A DNA stretch of 64,000 bases from NCBI GenBank assembly GCA_048267245.1, contig JBLWXV010000002.1, positions 1,116,001 to 1,180,000 of the forward strand. Reading direction: 5' to 3'. Source of the stretch: JBLWXV01 sp048267245. Lineage in GTDB: Bacteria; Bdellovibrionota; Bacteriovoracia; Bacteriovoracales; Bacteriovoracaceae. A program made the position numbers and the translations under genes. The notes beneath the pieces are model-generated. The model was given only the letters and a program-made list of their open reading frames with translations, made no database searches and was not told where the DNA came from. Shown here in pieces: positions 8,893 to 16,072 of this stretch (its first letter is position 1; every line of letters starts with the position of its first letter).

Positions 8893-9015
8893 TTGATTTC
8901 TCCCCTTCGCGTTCTCCCATTTTTGGGGAACTCTACTATTATCGGAAGCAGCGCGACTTTTGTCAAGATTGTATTAGGAATTGATTAGGAAGAGCTTAAT
9001 AATGCCTATGCGTTC

Positions 9016-9879
9016 CTATATTTTCGATGACTTAATGAACTCAATGATTTTTTTAGCACCCAAATTTTTCGGAATGTCCGCGCGGTAGATTAGGCAAATC
9101 TCATCTTCAAATTGAACGCTCTTGTCGGCCTTTGTGGCACTATAGGGCTTGAGATCCGGGTAGTGCGCCGCTACGCGCGTAGGAAGAATTCCCACTCCAG
9201 CACCTTGGGCGGTGAGCATCGCGACCACTTCAAGGCTTGAAGAAGTAGTGATGCGATCATATTCAAGGCCAGATTTTCCGAGTTCTCTGAGAATCTTTTG
9301 CGACTGCAAGAGATTGTCGTCACAGAATAGGCACAGGCCTGGCGAGTACTTCTTTATATTTTTTACGGCAAAGGGTCTGACCACGTCTGTGGCGAGGGTC
9401 ACGATGACGAGATCTGGATGTCTCACAGGATTGACTACAATTCCAAAGTCACATTTAAGAGAGATCACTTCCTCGGTAATTTTTCTAGAGAGATCGTGGT
9501 GGAGAGTAATTTCTAATTCGGGATATTTTCCAATGAGATTTGGCAGAAATTTATCAAGTGAATAGAGCGCCACTGAAGGGTGAGCACCAATGGTGTAGCG
9601 CCCACTCACACTCTCTAGTCCTTGCTTGGTTTTAGCGACCACTTCTCCCCAGTTGTGGAGCAGCCCAGTTGCTTCGGCAGCAAAGAGCTGGCCCTCTTTT
9701 GTGAGTGTTACCCCTTTGCGAGAGCGAACGAGAAGCTGCACTCCTACCGCGCTCTCAAGTCTAACCATCGCCGCTGAAAGAGAGGGTTGAGTAATTCCCA
9801 GGCGCTCGCTAGCGCGAGAGATGTTAAGAGTTTGAGAGACTTCAAGAAAATATGTGAGATCTGAAAATGAGGGTAACAT
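9016..9879 (-). CDS. LysR-family transcriptional regulator
   Basis: This 287-residue protein has an N-terminal winged helix-turn-helix at about residues 4-63 (ASERLGITQPSLSAAMVRLE) and a LysR substrate-binding domain at about 90-285. LysR regulators usually bind a small effector and often control a divergent gene, but here the neighbour bpt lies upstream on the same strand. The ATG overlaps the bpt stop by one base (TAATG), so the two are probably co-translated. The target and effector cannot be deduced. Confidence 0.93.
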   Translation of the reverse strand: MLPSFSDLTYFLEVSQTLNISRASERLGITQPSLSAAMVRLESAVGVQLLVRSRKGVTLTKEGQLFAAEATGLLHNWGEVVAKTKQGLESVSGRYTIGAHPSVALYSLDKFLPNLIGKYPELEITLHHDLSRKITEEVISLKCDFGIVVNPVRHPDLVIVTLATDVVRPFAVKNIKKYSPGLCLFCDDNLLQSQKILRELGKSGLEYDRITTSSSLEVVAMLTAQGAGVGILPTRVAAHYPDLKPYSATKADKSVQFEDEICLIYRADIPKNLGAKKIIEFIKSSKI

Positions 9880-10586
9880 TACAGGTCCTTTGTGCTCAGG
9901 TTCCAGACTTCATTATACCAGTCATAGAGTTCGTGGGGAGAAAATCTCGCCTTGTAATTCATAGAGCGATTTTCAGCTATGAAGTAGCCAAGATAGTAGT
10001 GATTGAGACCTCGCGCGCGCGCCCACTCAATCTCATTAATGGCACTCAAAGTTCCTAGGGAGAGAAATTTAAAGTCGGGGTCATAGCAAAAGTAGACCGA
10101 GCTCAGTGAGCTTGCACCGACATCACAAAATCCGAGTCCCACCAGCTGGTTTTGGTAGCTAATTTCATGGATGATGGCAGGGGCGCTGGGAATAAAAAAC
10201 GCTTCGAGAAATTCTCTTTCGCTGGTGATTGGTATATTTCCAAATTGAACTTTTGAGTGTCTTTGGTAGAGGTCAAAATACTCTGGGCGATAGTTAAGTT
10301 CTTTAAACTCACTTCGGATCTCACTTGATTTCTTAATGATTCGCGCCTGACTTTTTGTGGGCTTAAATTGATTGACGAGAACGCGCAATGGGACGCATGC
10401 GCGACAATTCTCACACTGTGGACGAAAAAAGTGTGGCCCAAACTTTCGCCAGCCTTGTGCCAAAACGAAATCTGTTTCCTCTAGTGAGAGTTCCAGGGCC
10501 AGGAAGTTTTCAAATCGACTCAATCTATCGGGAAGATAGGAGCAATCGCTATCTTCTGAGAGAAAAGTTTCGCCATACTTTTTCAA
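9879..10586 (-). CDS. bpt: Aspartate/glutamate leucyltransferase (Bpt/Ate family)
   Basis: This 235-residue protein transfers an amino acid from aminoacyl-tRNA to the N-terminus of proteins, feeding the N-degron pathway. Family marks are CSYLPDR near residue 15, the cluster CENCRACVPLRV at 58-69 and a C-terminal GNAT-like half with YYLGYFI. Bacterial proteins of this length are usually Bpt, which adds Leu to acidic N-termini. The start codon is TTG, supported by AAGGGG seven bases upstream; no early in-frame ATG exists. The gene is upstream of and coupled to the LysR gene. No ClpS gene is in the window. Confidence 0.88.
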   Translation of the reverse strand: MKKYGETFLSEDSDCSYLPDRLSRFENFLALELSLEETDFVLAQGWRKFGPHFFRPQCENCRACVPLRVLVNQFKPTKSQARIIKKSSEIRSEFKELNYRPEYFDLYQRHSKVQFGNIPITSEREFLEAFFIPSAPAIIHEISYQNQLVGLGFCDVGASSLSSVYFCYDPDFKFLSLGTLSAINEIEWARARGLNHYYLGYFIAENRSMNYKARFSPHELYDWYNEVWNLSTKDL

Positions 10587-10767
10587 ATATTCGACCCCTT
10601 ATCGAGATTATATCTAGGTTCATTCTTTCAAATATAAGTTCTATATTTCAAACCCTTGCTATTTGATTTTAGCTAACTATGATCGAAATCAGGTTTTAGA
10701 ATATCACGATATGTTATGGTGATTGTGCACACAGAATCATAATATTTTTTTTGAGGAGTCTCTACAG

Positions 10768-11109
10768 ATGAAATCTCTTGATCGTCGTTCAGTTTTTAAA
10801 ATGATGGCCGCGAGCGTTCTCGCACTTCCGTTTATTACTAAGTCTGCTTTTGCCGAGGCTGCTGCTAAGTGTGGCGCTCCAGGTCCTAAGGCGAAGGCAA
10901 AGCTTATCGATGATAAAACAGCGAAGAGACTAGACTATGTGTCTGTGGCCTCTGAAGCTAAAGGCAATGCCAAATATAAAGAGGGAGATCACTGCCTAAC
11001 TTGTAACTTCTACAAGACACCAGAGGGTGATTATGGCCGCTGTAGCATGGCCGCTATGAAGTACGTCGCTGGCTGTGGTTGGTGTAAGCAATTTAAGGCC
11101 AAGGCTTAA
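10768..11109 (+). CDS. High-potential iron-sulfur protein (HiPIP), Tat-exported
   Basis: The ATG at 10768 follows TGAGGAG and gives 113 residues; an earlier in-frame start lacks a ribosome site and would spoil the signal. The N-terminus carries a twin-arginine motif (DRRSVFK at 5-11) and a hydrophobic stretch ending SAFA, as expected for a folded Fe-S protein exported by Tat. Cys76, Cys79, Cys92 and Cys106 have the HiPIP spacing, with GWC at the last ligand; Cys103 is extra. It is a periplasmic single-electron carrier holding a [4Fe-4S] cluster. It stands 11 bases before alkB. Confidence 0.93.
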   Translation: MKSLDRRSVFKMMAASVLALPFITKSAFAEAAAKCGAPGPKAKAKLIDDKTAKRLDYVSVASEAKGNAKYKEGDHCLTCNFYKTPEGDYGRCSMAAMKYVAGCGWCKQFKAKA

Positions 11110-11120
11110 TTCAAATCGTT

Positions 11121-11744
11121 ATGGATCAGTTTTCACTCTTTGAAAATTCATCCAAGAAAATCATAATTGATGATGGAGGAGTGGTTGAATACACTCCTCT
11201 TTTTTTTTCTAGCACAGAATCCCAAAAGTACTTTGAGGAGCTTCGAAGAGAGCTCGCTTGGCGCCAAGATGAGATCACTCTCTATGGCAAGACTCATCCT
11301 CTCCCAAGGCTACAGGCTTGGTATGGGGTTGAGAGTGCGAAGTACAAGTACTCGAATATCTCCCTGGACCCACTTGCGATGACTCAGACTCTCGAGGAGA
11401 TTAAGCGCAGTGTAGAAGCACAGACAGGCGCTCAATTTAACTGTGTTCTCGCCAATCTCTATCGCAGCGGTGCTGACTACGCGGCCATGCATAGTGACGA
11501 CGAAGTGGAGCTTGGGAAAAATCCCAATATCGCCTCTATTAGTTTTGGGGCGACAAGAAAATTTCGACTCAAGCATAAATTTGATAAGGGCGTTGAGACC
11601 ATTGATATCGATCTTGAAGACGGAAGTCTCCTATCTATGAAGGGCGCGACTCAACACAATTATAAGCACATGCTTGTGAAGACCGCGAAGCCTGTCGGCG
11701 AGAGAATTAATCTCACCTTTCGCTTTATCGCTCCCCACAGCTAA
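11121..11744 (+). CDS. alkB: AlkB-family 2-oxoglutarate/Fe(II) DNA repair dioxygenase
   Basis: The 207-residue protein belongs to the AlkB family, which removes methyl groups from damaged bases by oxidative demethylation. The iron ligands are the H124-x-D126 pair (MHSDDE) and His183 in QHNYKHM; RINLTFR near the end supplies the 2-oxoglutarate-binding arginines. The substrate-side sequence PRLQAWYG resembles the ALKBH2/3-like subgroup. It is cytoplasmic. The gene probably shares a transcript with the HiPIP gene and overlaps convergent tapT by 20 bases. Confidence 0.92.
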   Translation: MDQFSLFENSSKKIIIDDGGVVEYTPLFFSSTESQKYFEELRRELAWRQDEITLYGKTHPLPRLQAWYGVESAKYKYSNISLDPLAMTQTLEEIKRSVEAQTGAQFNCVLANLYRSGADYAAMHSDDEVELGKNPNIASISFGATRKFRLKHKFDKGVETIDIDLEDGSLLSMKGATQHNYKHMLVKTAKPVGERINLTFRFIAPHS

Positions 11745-12291
11745 AGCGGGTCTGGAGCTCAACCCAAATATCTAAGACATTAATGAGTTCTTGGTAGCTA
11801 GGATCGGCGCTAGCAATTTCTTGGGCCTTTGCAATAGCTTCGAGAGTTGAGAGTTGGTGATCCTCTCGCGCTCGGCGAAGTGGACGCAACTTTGAAACCT
11901 GATTTGTAGGAGGCAGGTGAAAGTGGGTAAAGCCTTGAAGCTCACAATTTTCATAGATGAGTCGCTTTGCCTTAGACCAAGTTCCGTCTAGAACTAGGAG
12001 CATATCGAAGTCTTTTAATGAAGAACGGCTAAGTTCTCTAGACTCTGAACTTGGAAAGAGTAGGGCGACATTTTGCGCGCCAAGAGCTAGTTGGGTGAGC
12101 TCTGCTTGGTCAATGATATTACATCCCTCAAGTTGGGCACAGGCAAGATGGGCCGTTTTAAAGCGTTGCTGCTTTTCACTTGGATGCTGGTAGATTGCAG
12201 TCTTGATGGCCGTCTTCTTTAGAATTAAAGCATGGCACAGGCAATGATCTTTGGGGCGCAGGCAATTAGCGCACTCGATTCTAGCGCCCAA
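11725..12291 (-). CDS. tapT: DTW-domain tRNA-uridine aminocarboxypropyltransferase
   Basis: This 188-residue protein carries the family hallmark DGTW at 102-105 and an N-terminal zinc-ribbon-like set, C7-x2-C10 and C17-x-C19. TapT/TuaA enzymes add the 3-amino-3-carboxypropyl group of S-adenosylmethionine to a uridine of tRNA (acp3U47 in E. coli). The gene is last in a minus-strand run with an SRPBCC gene, a lipoprotein gene and endonuclease I. Its start is two bases from the upstream stop. Confidence 0.88.
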   Translation of the reverse strand: MGARIECANCLRPKDHCLCHALILKKTAIKTAIYQHPSEKQQRFKTAHLACAQLEGCNIIDQAELTQLALGAQNVALLFPSSESRELSRSSLKDFDMLLVLDGTWSKAKRLIYENCELQGFTHFHLPPTNQVSKLRPLRRAREDHQLSTLEAIAKAQEIASADPSYQELINVLDIWVELQTRFSCGER

Positions 12292-12293
12292 CT

Positions 12294-12740
12294 TTAATCC
12301 AAGCTATTAAAGTATTTTTTGTAGACGGGAATTCGGTAGGCAAATTGAGCGTAGAGCGCTGGATAGATGGCCAGTTCAATGGCCTTATTAGCGCAGCGAT
12401 AGTGAATTTCATCGATAATCTTTGATTTGAATTCAGACATGCGCTCAATGGTATGGCGGTGATGCCATTTTTTAAGGGGAGCGGGAAGGGTTTCTCCCTC
12501 GTCGACAAACCAGCTCGAGTTCTTGTCCTTACCATTTGAAGTAATCACTGAGACCCACTTTGATCTCTTGCCAAAGATATTAATCTCGAGGGCGACGATA
12601 TCCCCCTCTTTGCTTCCATCATAGCGCTCGAGGGTCATTTCAAGAAGTGGAGGTTTAAGCGCTTCAAAAAGCCTGCGATCAAAGCCCGCTAGAACCTTTT
12701 CATAATTCTGATGAACAACCGTCTCAAAGCGAATTTTCAT
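12294..12740 (-). CDS. SRPBCC / START-like ligand-binding domain protein
   Basis: This 148-residue protein has no signal peptide. The opening strand MKIRFETVV, the central acidic strands and a long C-terminal helix ending in FAYRIPVYKKYF fit the helix-grip fold of the SRPBCC superfamily, which binds hydrophobic ligands in an internal cavity. The specific family and ligand are unknown. It lies two bases upstream of tapT and 14 bases downstream of a lipoprotein gene on the same strand. Confidence 0.65.
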   Translation of the reverse strand: MKIRFETVVHQNYEKVLAGFDRRLFEALKPPLLEMTLERYDGSKEGDIVALEINIFGKRSKWVSVITSNGKDKNSSWFVDEGETLPAPLKKWHHRHTIERMSEFKSKIIDEIHYRCANKAIELAIYPALYAQFAYRIPVYKKYFNSLD

Positions 12741-12754
12741 CTCAATCCCACCTC

Positions 12755-13264
12755 TTATCTGAGTTCAGACTTTACACAGCTTACACGACGCTTGTCGTCT
12801 TCTTCGTACTTTGCCGAACATTCGTATAGAATATTTTCGGTGAAGGCAACACAGTCATTCTCGTTATCAAACTTTGAAGAGCCACCCATTTTCATGCAGT
12901 AGATGGCCATATTCTGTTCAATCTCGACTTGAATCTCTTCTGGATTTCCACTTGGCCTAGGCCTTGGAGAAATTGGTCTTGGTTTTGGAGCTTGCTTGGG
13001 TGCGCGCGGACGGTAGGTATTTGCTCGCTTGCGCTGGCTCTCACGTTCACTCTCGCGCTTTTGCCAATTTTCCCAGCGCAGGCGGCGGTAATTTTCTAAG
13101 ACCTGCTCACGCTCAATTTCTTCAAATGTTTTTTCAGTCTCAGCGGAGTAGGATTTTTGAGTTTTAGTCTCGGGCTTCTCTAGACCAGCACAGCTAGTCA
13201 AGAGAGCGAGAGTAAGAATGAGGAGATTAGAGTTCGTTAAAGACTTGAACGAGCTCTTGCTCAT
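12755..13264 (-). CDS. Small lipoprotein with Arg/Pro-rich linker
   Basis: I chose the ATG at 13264 because it gives a signal sequence ending in LLTSC, a good lipobox; a longer frame from 13330 would bury the signal. The mature part has a charged helical region, then an Arg/Pro-rich low-complexity linker (residues about 80-115), then a C-terminal region with four cysteines. The linker could cross peptidoglycan. The beginning overlaps the endonuclease I gene by 38 bases, an unusually long overlap. No family is recognised. Confidence 0.75.
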   Translation of the reverse strand: MSKSSFKSLTNSNLLILTLALLTSCAGLEKPETKTQKSYSAETEKTFEEIEREQVLENYRRLRWENWQKRESERESQRKRANTYRPRAPKQAPKPRPISPRPRPSGNPEEIQVEIEQNMAIYCMKMGGSSKFDNENDCVAFTENILYECSAKYEEDDKRRVSCVKSELR

Positions 13265-14066
13265 CGATAAAGGGATTGCGGGTACCTTGAATTTCATAAA
13301 TCTTCTCGTTGCGTTCACGTTCAAACGCATCTACAGGATCGAGTTCGCTCCAGGCCTTCAGGCGTCGCACGTAATCACTTGGAAGTGAGCTCTTATAGCG
13401 AACGGCAAAGTAGAACATTGCTCTGGCCACATTTCCTTTGTGATCATCTGGAGGTTCAAATCCTTTGGTGTTGGTACCTAGAATAACACCTTTTTGACTG
13501 GCGGCACACCTCTCGTGAACATCCACTCCATCAACATCTCCAAAGGGATTGTTTGAGCGAGTGGAATTGGCGCGACTATCGACAGGGAAGAGATGGTGTA
13601 GGTCGGTCTTTTGAAGATTCATATCTTCGCTGCGATTGAATTTGCTCTGGGGCCAGGTGTGTTCACAATTTTGAACGTTAGAGTTGGGGATTTTGCCATT
13701 GCCCACACCATTTTCTGTTCCTGCGATATTGTGGCAGTAGACGTCTTCCACCCAAACATTTTTACCTGAGCCCTGTAGGTGCAATTGCCCAAACATATAT
13801 TCTCTAGCTTTTTTATAACTAATATTTCTGATCTGAGCATAGCACTCAGCTTGTTTTGGACAAGCTTCGCTGATTCTGTCTGGCTTACCGCTTTCTTTGA
13901 TATGCACGCTCTGGAGTATTTGGTGAAGTCTCGCCCTCAGTTCACTGGACTCGAGGTGCTGATACTCTGCTTGAAAATCTGCGGGGTAGTAGTCAAGTCC
14001 GCGCAGGTCTGCCCAGACGTTTGTGATAAGTAATAACGATAAGAGTGCGCCGAACTTCGACATCAT
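13227..14066 (-). CDS. Extracellular/periplasmic endonuclease I family nuclease
   Basis: The start at 14066 follows AAGGA and leads straight into a signal peptide (SLLLITNVWA). The 279-residue product has the Endonuclease_1 (EndA) core: CEHTWPQSKF around residues 134-143 with the general-base His136, then DLHHLFPVD and SNNPFGD with the metal-binding asparagine. Family members cleave DNA nonspecifically using a single metal ion and are exported. In a predatory or scavenging bacterium this would digest foreign or prey DNA; that role is inference. Confidence 0.9.
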   Translation of the reverse strand: MMSKFGALLSLLLITNVWADLRGLDYYPADFQAEYQHLESSELRARLHQILQSVHIKESGKPDRISEACPKQAECYAQIRNISYKKAREYMFGQLHLQGSGKNVWVEDVYCHNIAGTENGVGNGKIPNSNVQNCEHTWPQSKFNRSEDMNLQKTDLHHLFPVDSRANSTRSNNPFGDVDGVDVHERCAASQKGVILGTNTKGFEPPDDHKGNVARAMFYFAVRYKSSLPSDYVRRLKAWSELDPVDAFERERNEKIYEIQGTRNPFIDEQELVQVFNEL

Positions 14067-14269
14067 TCCATCCTTGGAAGAAGTTTTGTTCAAGTAAAAG
14101 CTTTACAAGAATGCTACATCACTTGAACGCGAAGGCCAAGGAGCTAATTGTTAAGATTTCCTTTCATTTGATGTTAGATACCAGAGTTTTGCGCTCGGAT
14201 GCTTTTAGGTTTTCAACCTTGCGATTCACTGGGACAATAGAGCGCATACTCAATTTTGGAAGGTCGTTT

Positions 14270-15283
14270 ATGGCATTAGGAAGTTATATCAAGGGCGTGG
14301 GCTCATTTGTGCCCCCCAAAGCTTACACCAACTTTGATCTCGAGGAGTTGCTCGATACATCTGATGAGTGGATTAGGCAGAGAACCGGAATTCTTAAGCG
14401 CCACTGGGTCGATGAGAATACTTGCAACTCTGATCTCGCCTTAGAGGCCACAAAGGCAGCACTCGCCGATGCCCAGATGAAGGCAGAAGACTTGGATATG
14501 ATTATCCTGGCCACCTTGAGTCCAGACTACGACTTTCCTGGAACTGCCTGTTTCTTGCAAGCTAAGCTTGGGCTCTCTCAAATTCCTGCGATTGATATTC
14601 GCCAGCAATGCACTGGCTATCTATACGGTCTTTCGATGGCAGATAATTTTATTCGTGGTGGAGTTTATAAAAATGTCCTTGTAGTGGGTTCAGAGGTTCA
14701 CTCTAAAGGTCTCGATCTCACCCCTAATGGTCGCGCTGTTTCGGTACTTTTTGGCGATGGGGCCGCAGCTACTATTTTGAGTGCTTGTGATGTAAGTGAC
14801 AAAAATAAAGATGCCCATATTATTTCAACTAAGCTCCACGCCGACGGAAATTATGCCAAGGAGCTTTGGGTCGCCGCTCCAGGAAATGCTTGTGGCAGCG
14901 AGCGAGTGAGCACTCAGATGATAGAAGAAGGGCTTCACTATCCCCAGATGAATGGGAAGACTGTCTTTACACACGCCGTAAAGCGCATGGCCGAGAGCTT
15001 ATCACTTACTTGCTCCGAAGCGGGTGTATCCCTTTCAGATGTAGATCTCTTTCTCTTTCACCAAGCTAACCTTCGCATCAATGATAAGGTGGGTGAGATC
15101 TTGGGGCTCGATGGCAGTAAAGTTTTTAATACGATTCAAGATTACGGCAATACCACTGCTGCCACTATTCCTCTTGGTATGGACATTGCTAAAAAGCAAG
15201 GCGTTCTCAAGCCTGGAATGTTAGTTGCCTCAGCGGCTTTTGGTTCTGGATTTACCTGGGCCAGCGCTCTGTGGAGAACTTAG
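14270..15283 (+). CDS. fabH: 3-oxoacyl-[acyl-carrier-protein] synthase III (FabH-like)
   Basis: From the ATG at 14270 (preceded by GGAAGG) the protein has 337 residues, the normal FabH length; the open frame further upstream is not supported by a ribosome site. The triad is Cys114 (QQCTGYLYG), His264 (FHQAN) and Asn294 (YGNTTAA). FabH starts fatty-acid synthesis by condensing acetyl-CoA with malonyl-ACP. It is not beside other fab genes and CTGYLYG differs slightly from CAGF in housekeeping FabH, so it may be a paralogue using another acyl starter. Confidence 0.9.
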   Translation: MALGSYIKGVGSFVPPKAYTNFDLEELLDTSDEWIRQRTGILKRHWVDENTCNSDLALEATKAALADAQMKAEDLDMIILATLSPDYDFPGTACFLQAKLGLSQIPAIDIRQQCTGYLYGLSMADNFIRGGVYKNVLVVGSEVHSKGLDLTPNGRAVSVLFGDGAAATILSACDVSDKNKDAHIISTKLHADGNYAKELWVAAPGNACGSERVSTQMIEEGLHYPQMNGKTVFTHAVKRMAESLSLTCSEAGVSLSDVDLFLFHQANLRINDKVGEILGLDGSKVFNTIQDYGNTTAATIPLGMDIAKKQGVLKPGMLVASAAFGSGFTWASALWRT

Positions 15284-15291
15284 CAAAAAAA

Positions 15292-15312
15292 AAGGGGCCC
15301 TTATGGCCCCTT
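15292..15312 (-). terminator. Rho-independent terminator of the 198-residue unknown gene
   Basis: An 8-bp perfect stem (AAGGGGCC and complement) with a 5-base loop is followed, on the minus strand, by nine T residues. It lies three bases after the stop of the gene ending at 15315. It may also slow transcripts from fabH on the other strand, but the U-run is missing there. Confidence 0.8.
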
Positions 15313-15314
15313 AC

Positions 15315-15911
15315 TTAAAACTCTAGTGAAGCGATGTACTGCCTGAGTGCCAAGATATTCTCTCTTCCCATTTCGCGAGTGAGTCGCTCACCCATATCAA
15401 AGACATCATCATAAATAATCTGCTCCATCACCGTCTGAATGGCCTGCATTTTTAAATAGAGATCTTCAAAGAAGGGAGTGTCGATTCTCTGCCAGGGACC
15501 CAGGAGCTCTCTGACGTCGGGATGATTTTCGCAATGAACACATCCATCACACTGTCCGTCGCGCAGAATATATTGAACGTGAGCTTCAGCAATAGAGCCA
15601 ATCATGGCGTCTCGCTTGTGAGACTCCTCTTGAAATTTTTCAACTAGCGCGCGCGCCAGATTGAAGTGATCTTTAATCGTCACCATCAACTCTTCATAGA
15701 AAGTTGCATAGATTGAAGTGTAAATAATGTCTTCAAGAAGATATTGAACGTATTCCTCTTCGTCGCTGGCCTGTCTTTTTAATTCAGACAGAGATTGGCG
15801 GGCGAGGGCGAAGGGATCGACAGGTGTATTTTCGTGTAGGTGAACACTACGCAAGAGCAGCGATTCAGCTGGCCCTTTCTTTTTGGCAAAGACATTCTTC
15901 ATAAAACTCAT
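15315..15911 (-). CDS. Cytoplasmic helical protein of unknown function
   Basis: This 198-residue protein has no signal peptide or membrane segment. It is acidic and probably all-helical. A central cysteine cluster CDGCVHC (about residues 120-126) could bind zinc or another metal, perhaps with nearby histidines. No family is recognised. It is a single-gene unit with its own terminator, convergent with fabH. Confidence 0.75.
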   Translation of the reverse strand: MSFMKNVFAKKKGPAESLLLRSVHLHENTPVDPFALARQSLSELKRQASDEEEYVQYLLEDIIYTSIYATFYEELMVTIKDHFNLARALVEKFQEESHKRDAMIGSIAEAHVQYILRDGQCDGCVHCENHPDVRELLGPWQRIDTPFFEDLYLKMQAIQTVMEQIIYDDVFDMGERLTREMGRENILALRQYIASLEF

Positions 15912-16033
15912 TGGCCTATCCTTGACGTCAATGTACTTACAGGGTTTTAGGATAGCACATTTTCTAAAAACAAAGATATTTTCTTGGGTTAACCGAGTTT
16001 TGCACTCAAGTGATGCCCCTAAATTACCGATAG

Positions 16034-16059
16034 GATTTAGTCATTAAGTGTACTAAATC
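16034..16059. promoter_or_regulatory. Inverted repeat just upstream of the S8 protease gene
   Basis: GATTTAGT and ACTAAATC form a perfect 8-bp inverted repeat with a 10-base centre, ending 13 bases before the ATG at 16073. It could be an operator or, in RNA, a hairpin next to the GGAG ribosome site. Confidence 0.4.
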
Positions 16060-16072
16060 ACCTGGAGTGTGA

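Noticed and set aside
10621..10700. AT-rich inverted repeat AAATATA/TATATTT upstream of the HiPIP gene as an FNR or CRP site
   Set aside because: It does not match either consensus, and such AT-rich repeats occur often by chance in intergenic DNA.
12755..13330. Longer start for the Arg/Pro-rich lipoprotein gene
   Set aside because: Starting at 13330 would put 22 non-hydrophobic residues before the signal sequence and lengthen the overlap with the nuclease gene; the ATG at 13264 gives a normal lipoprotein.
14045..14269. N-terminal extension of FabH
   Set aside because: The added 75 residues have no ribosome site and no family match; the ATG at 14270 with GGAAGG gives standard FabH length.
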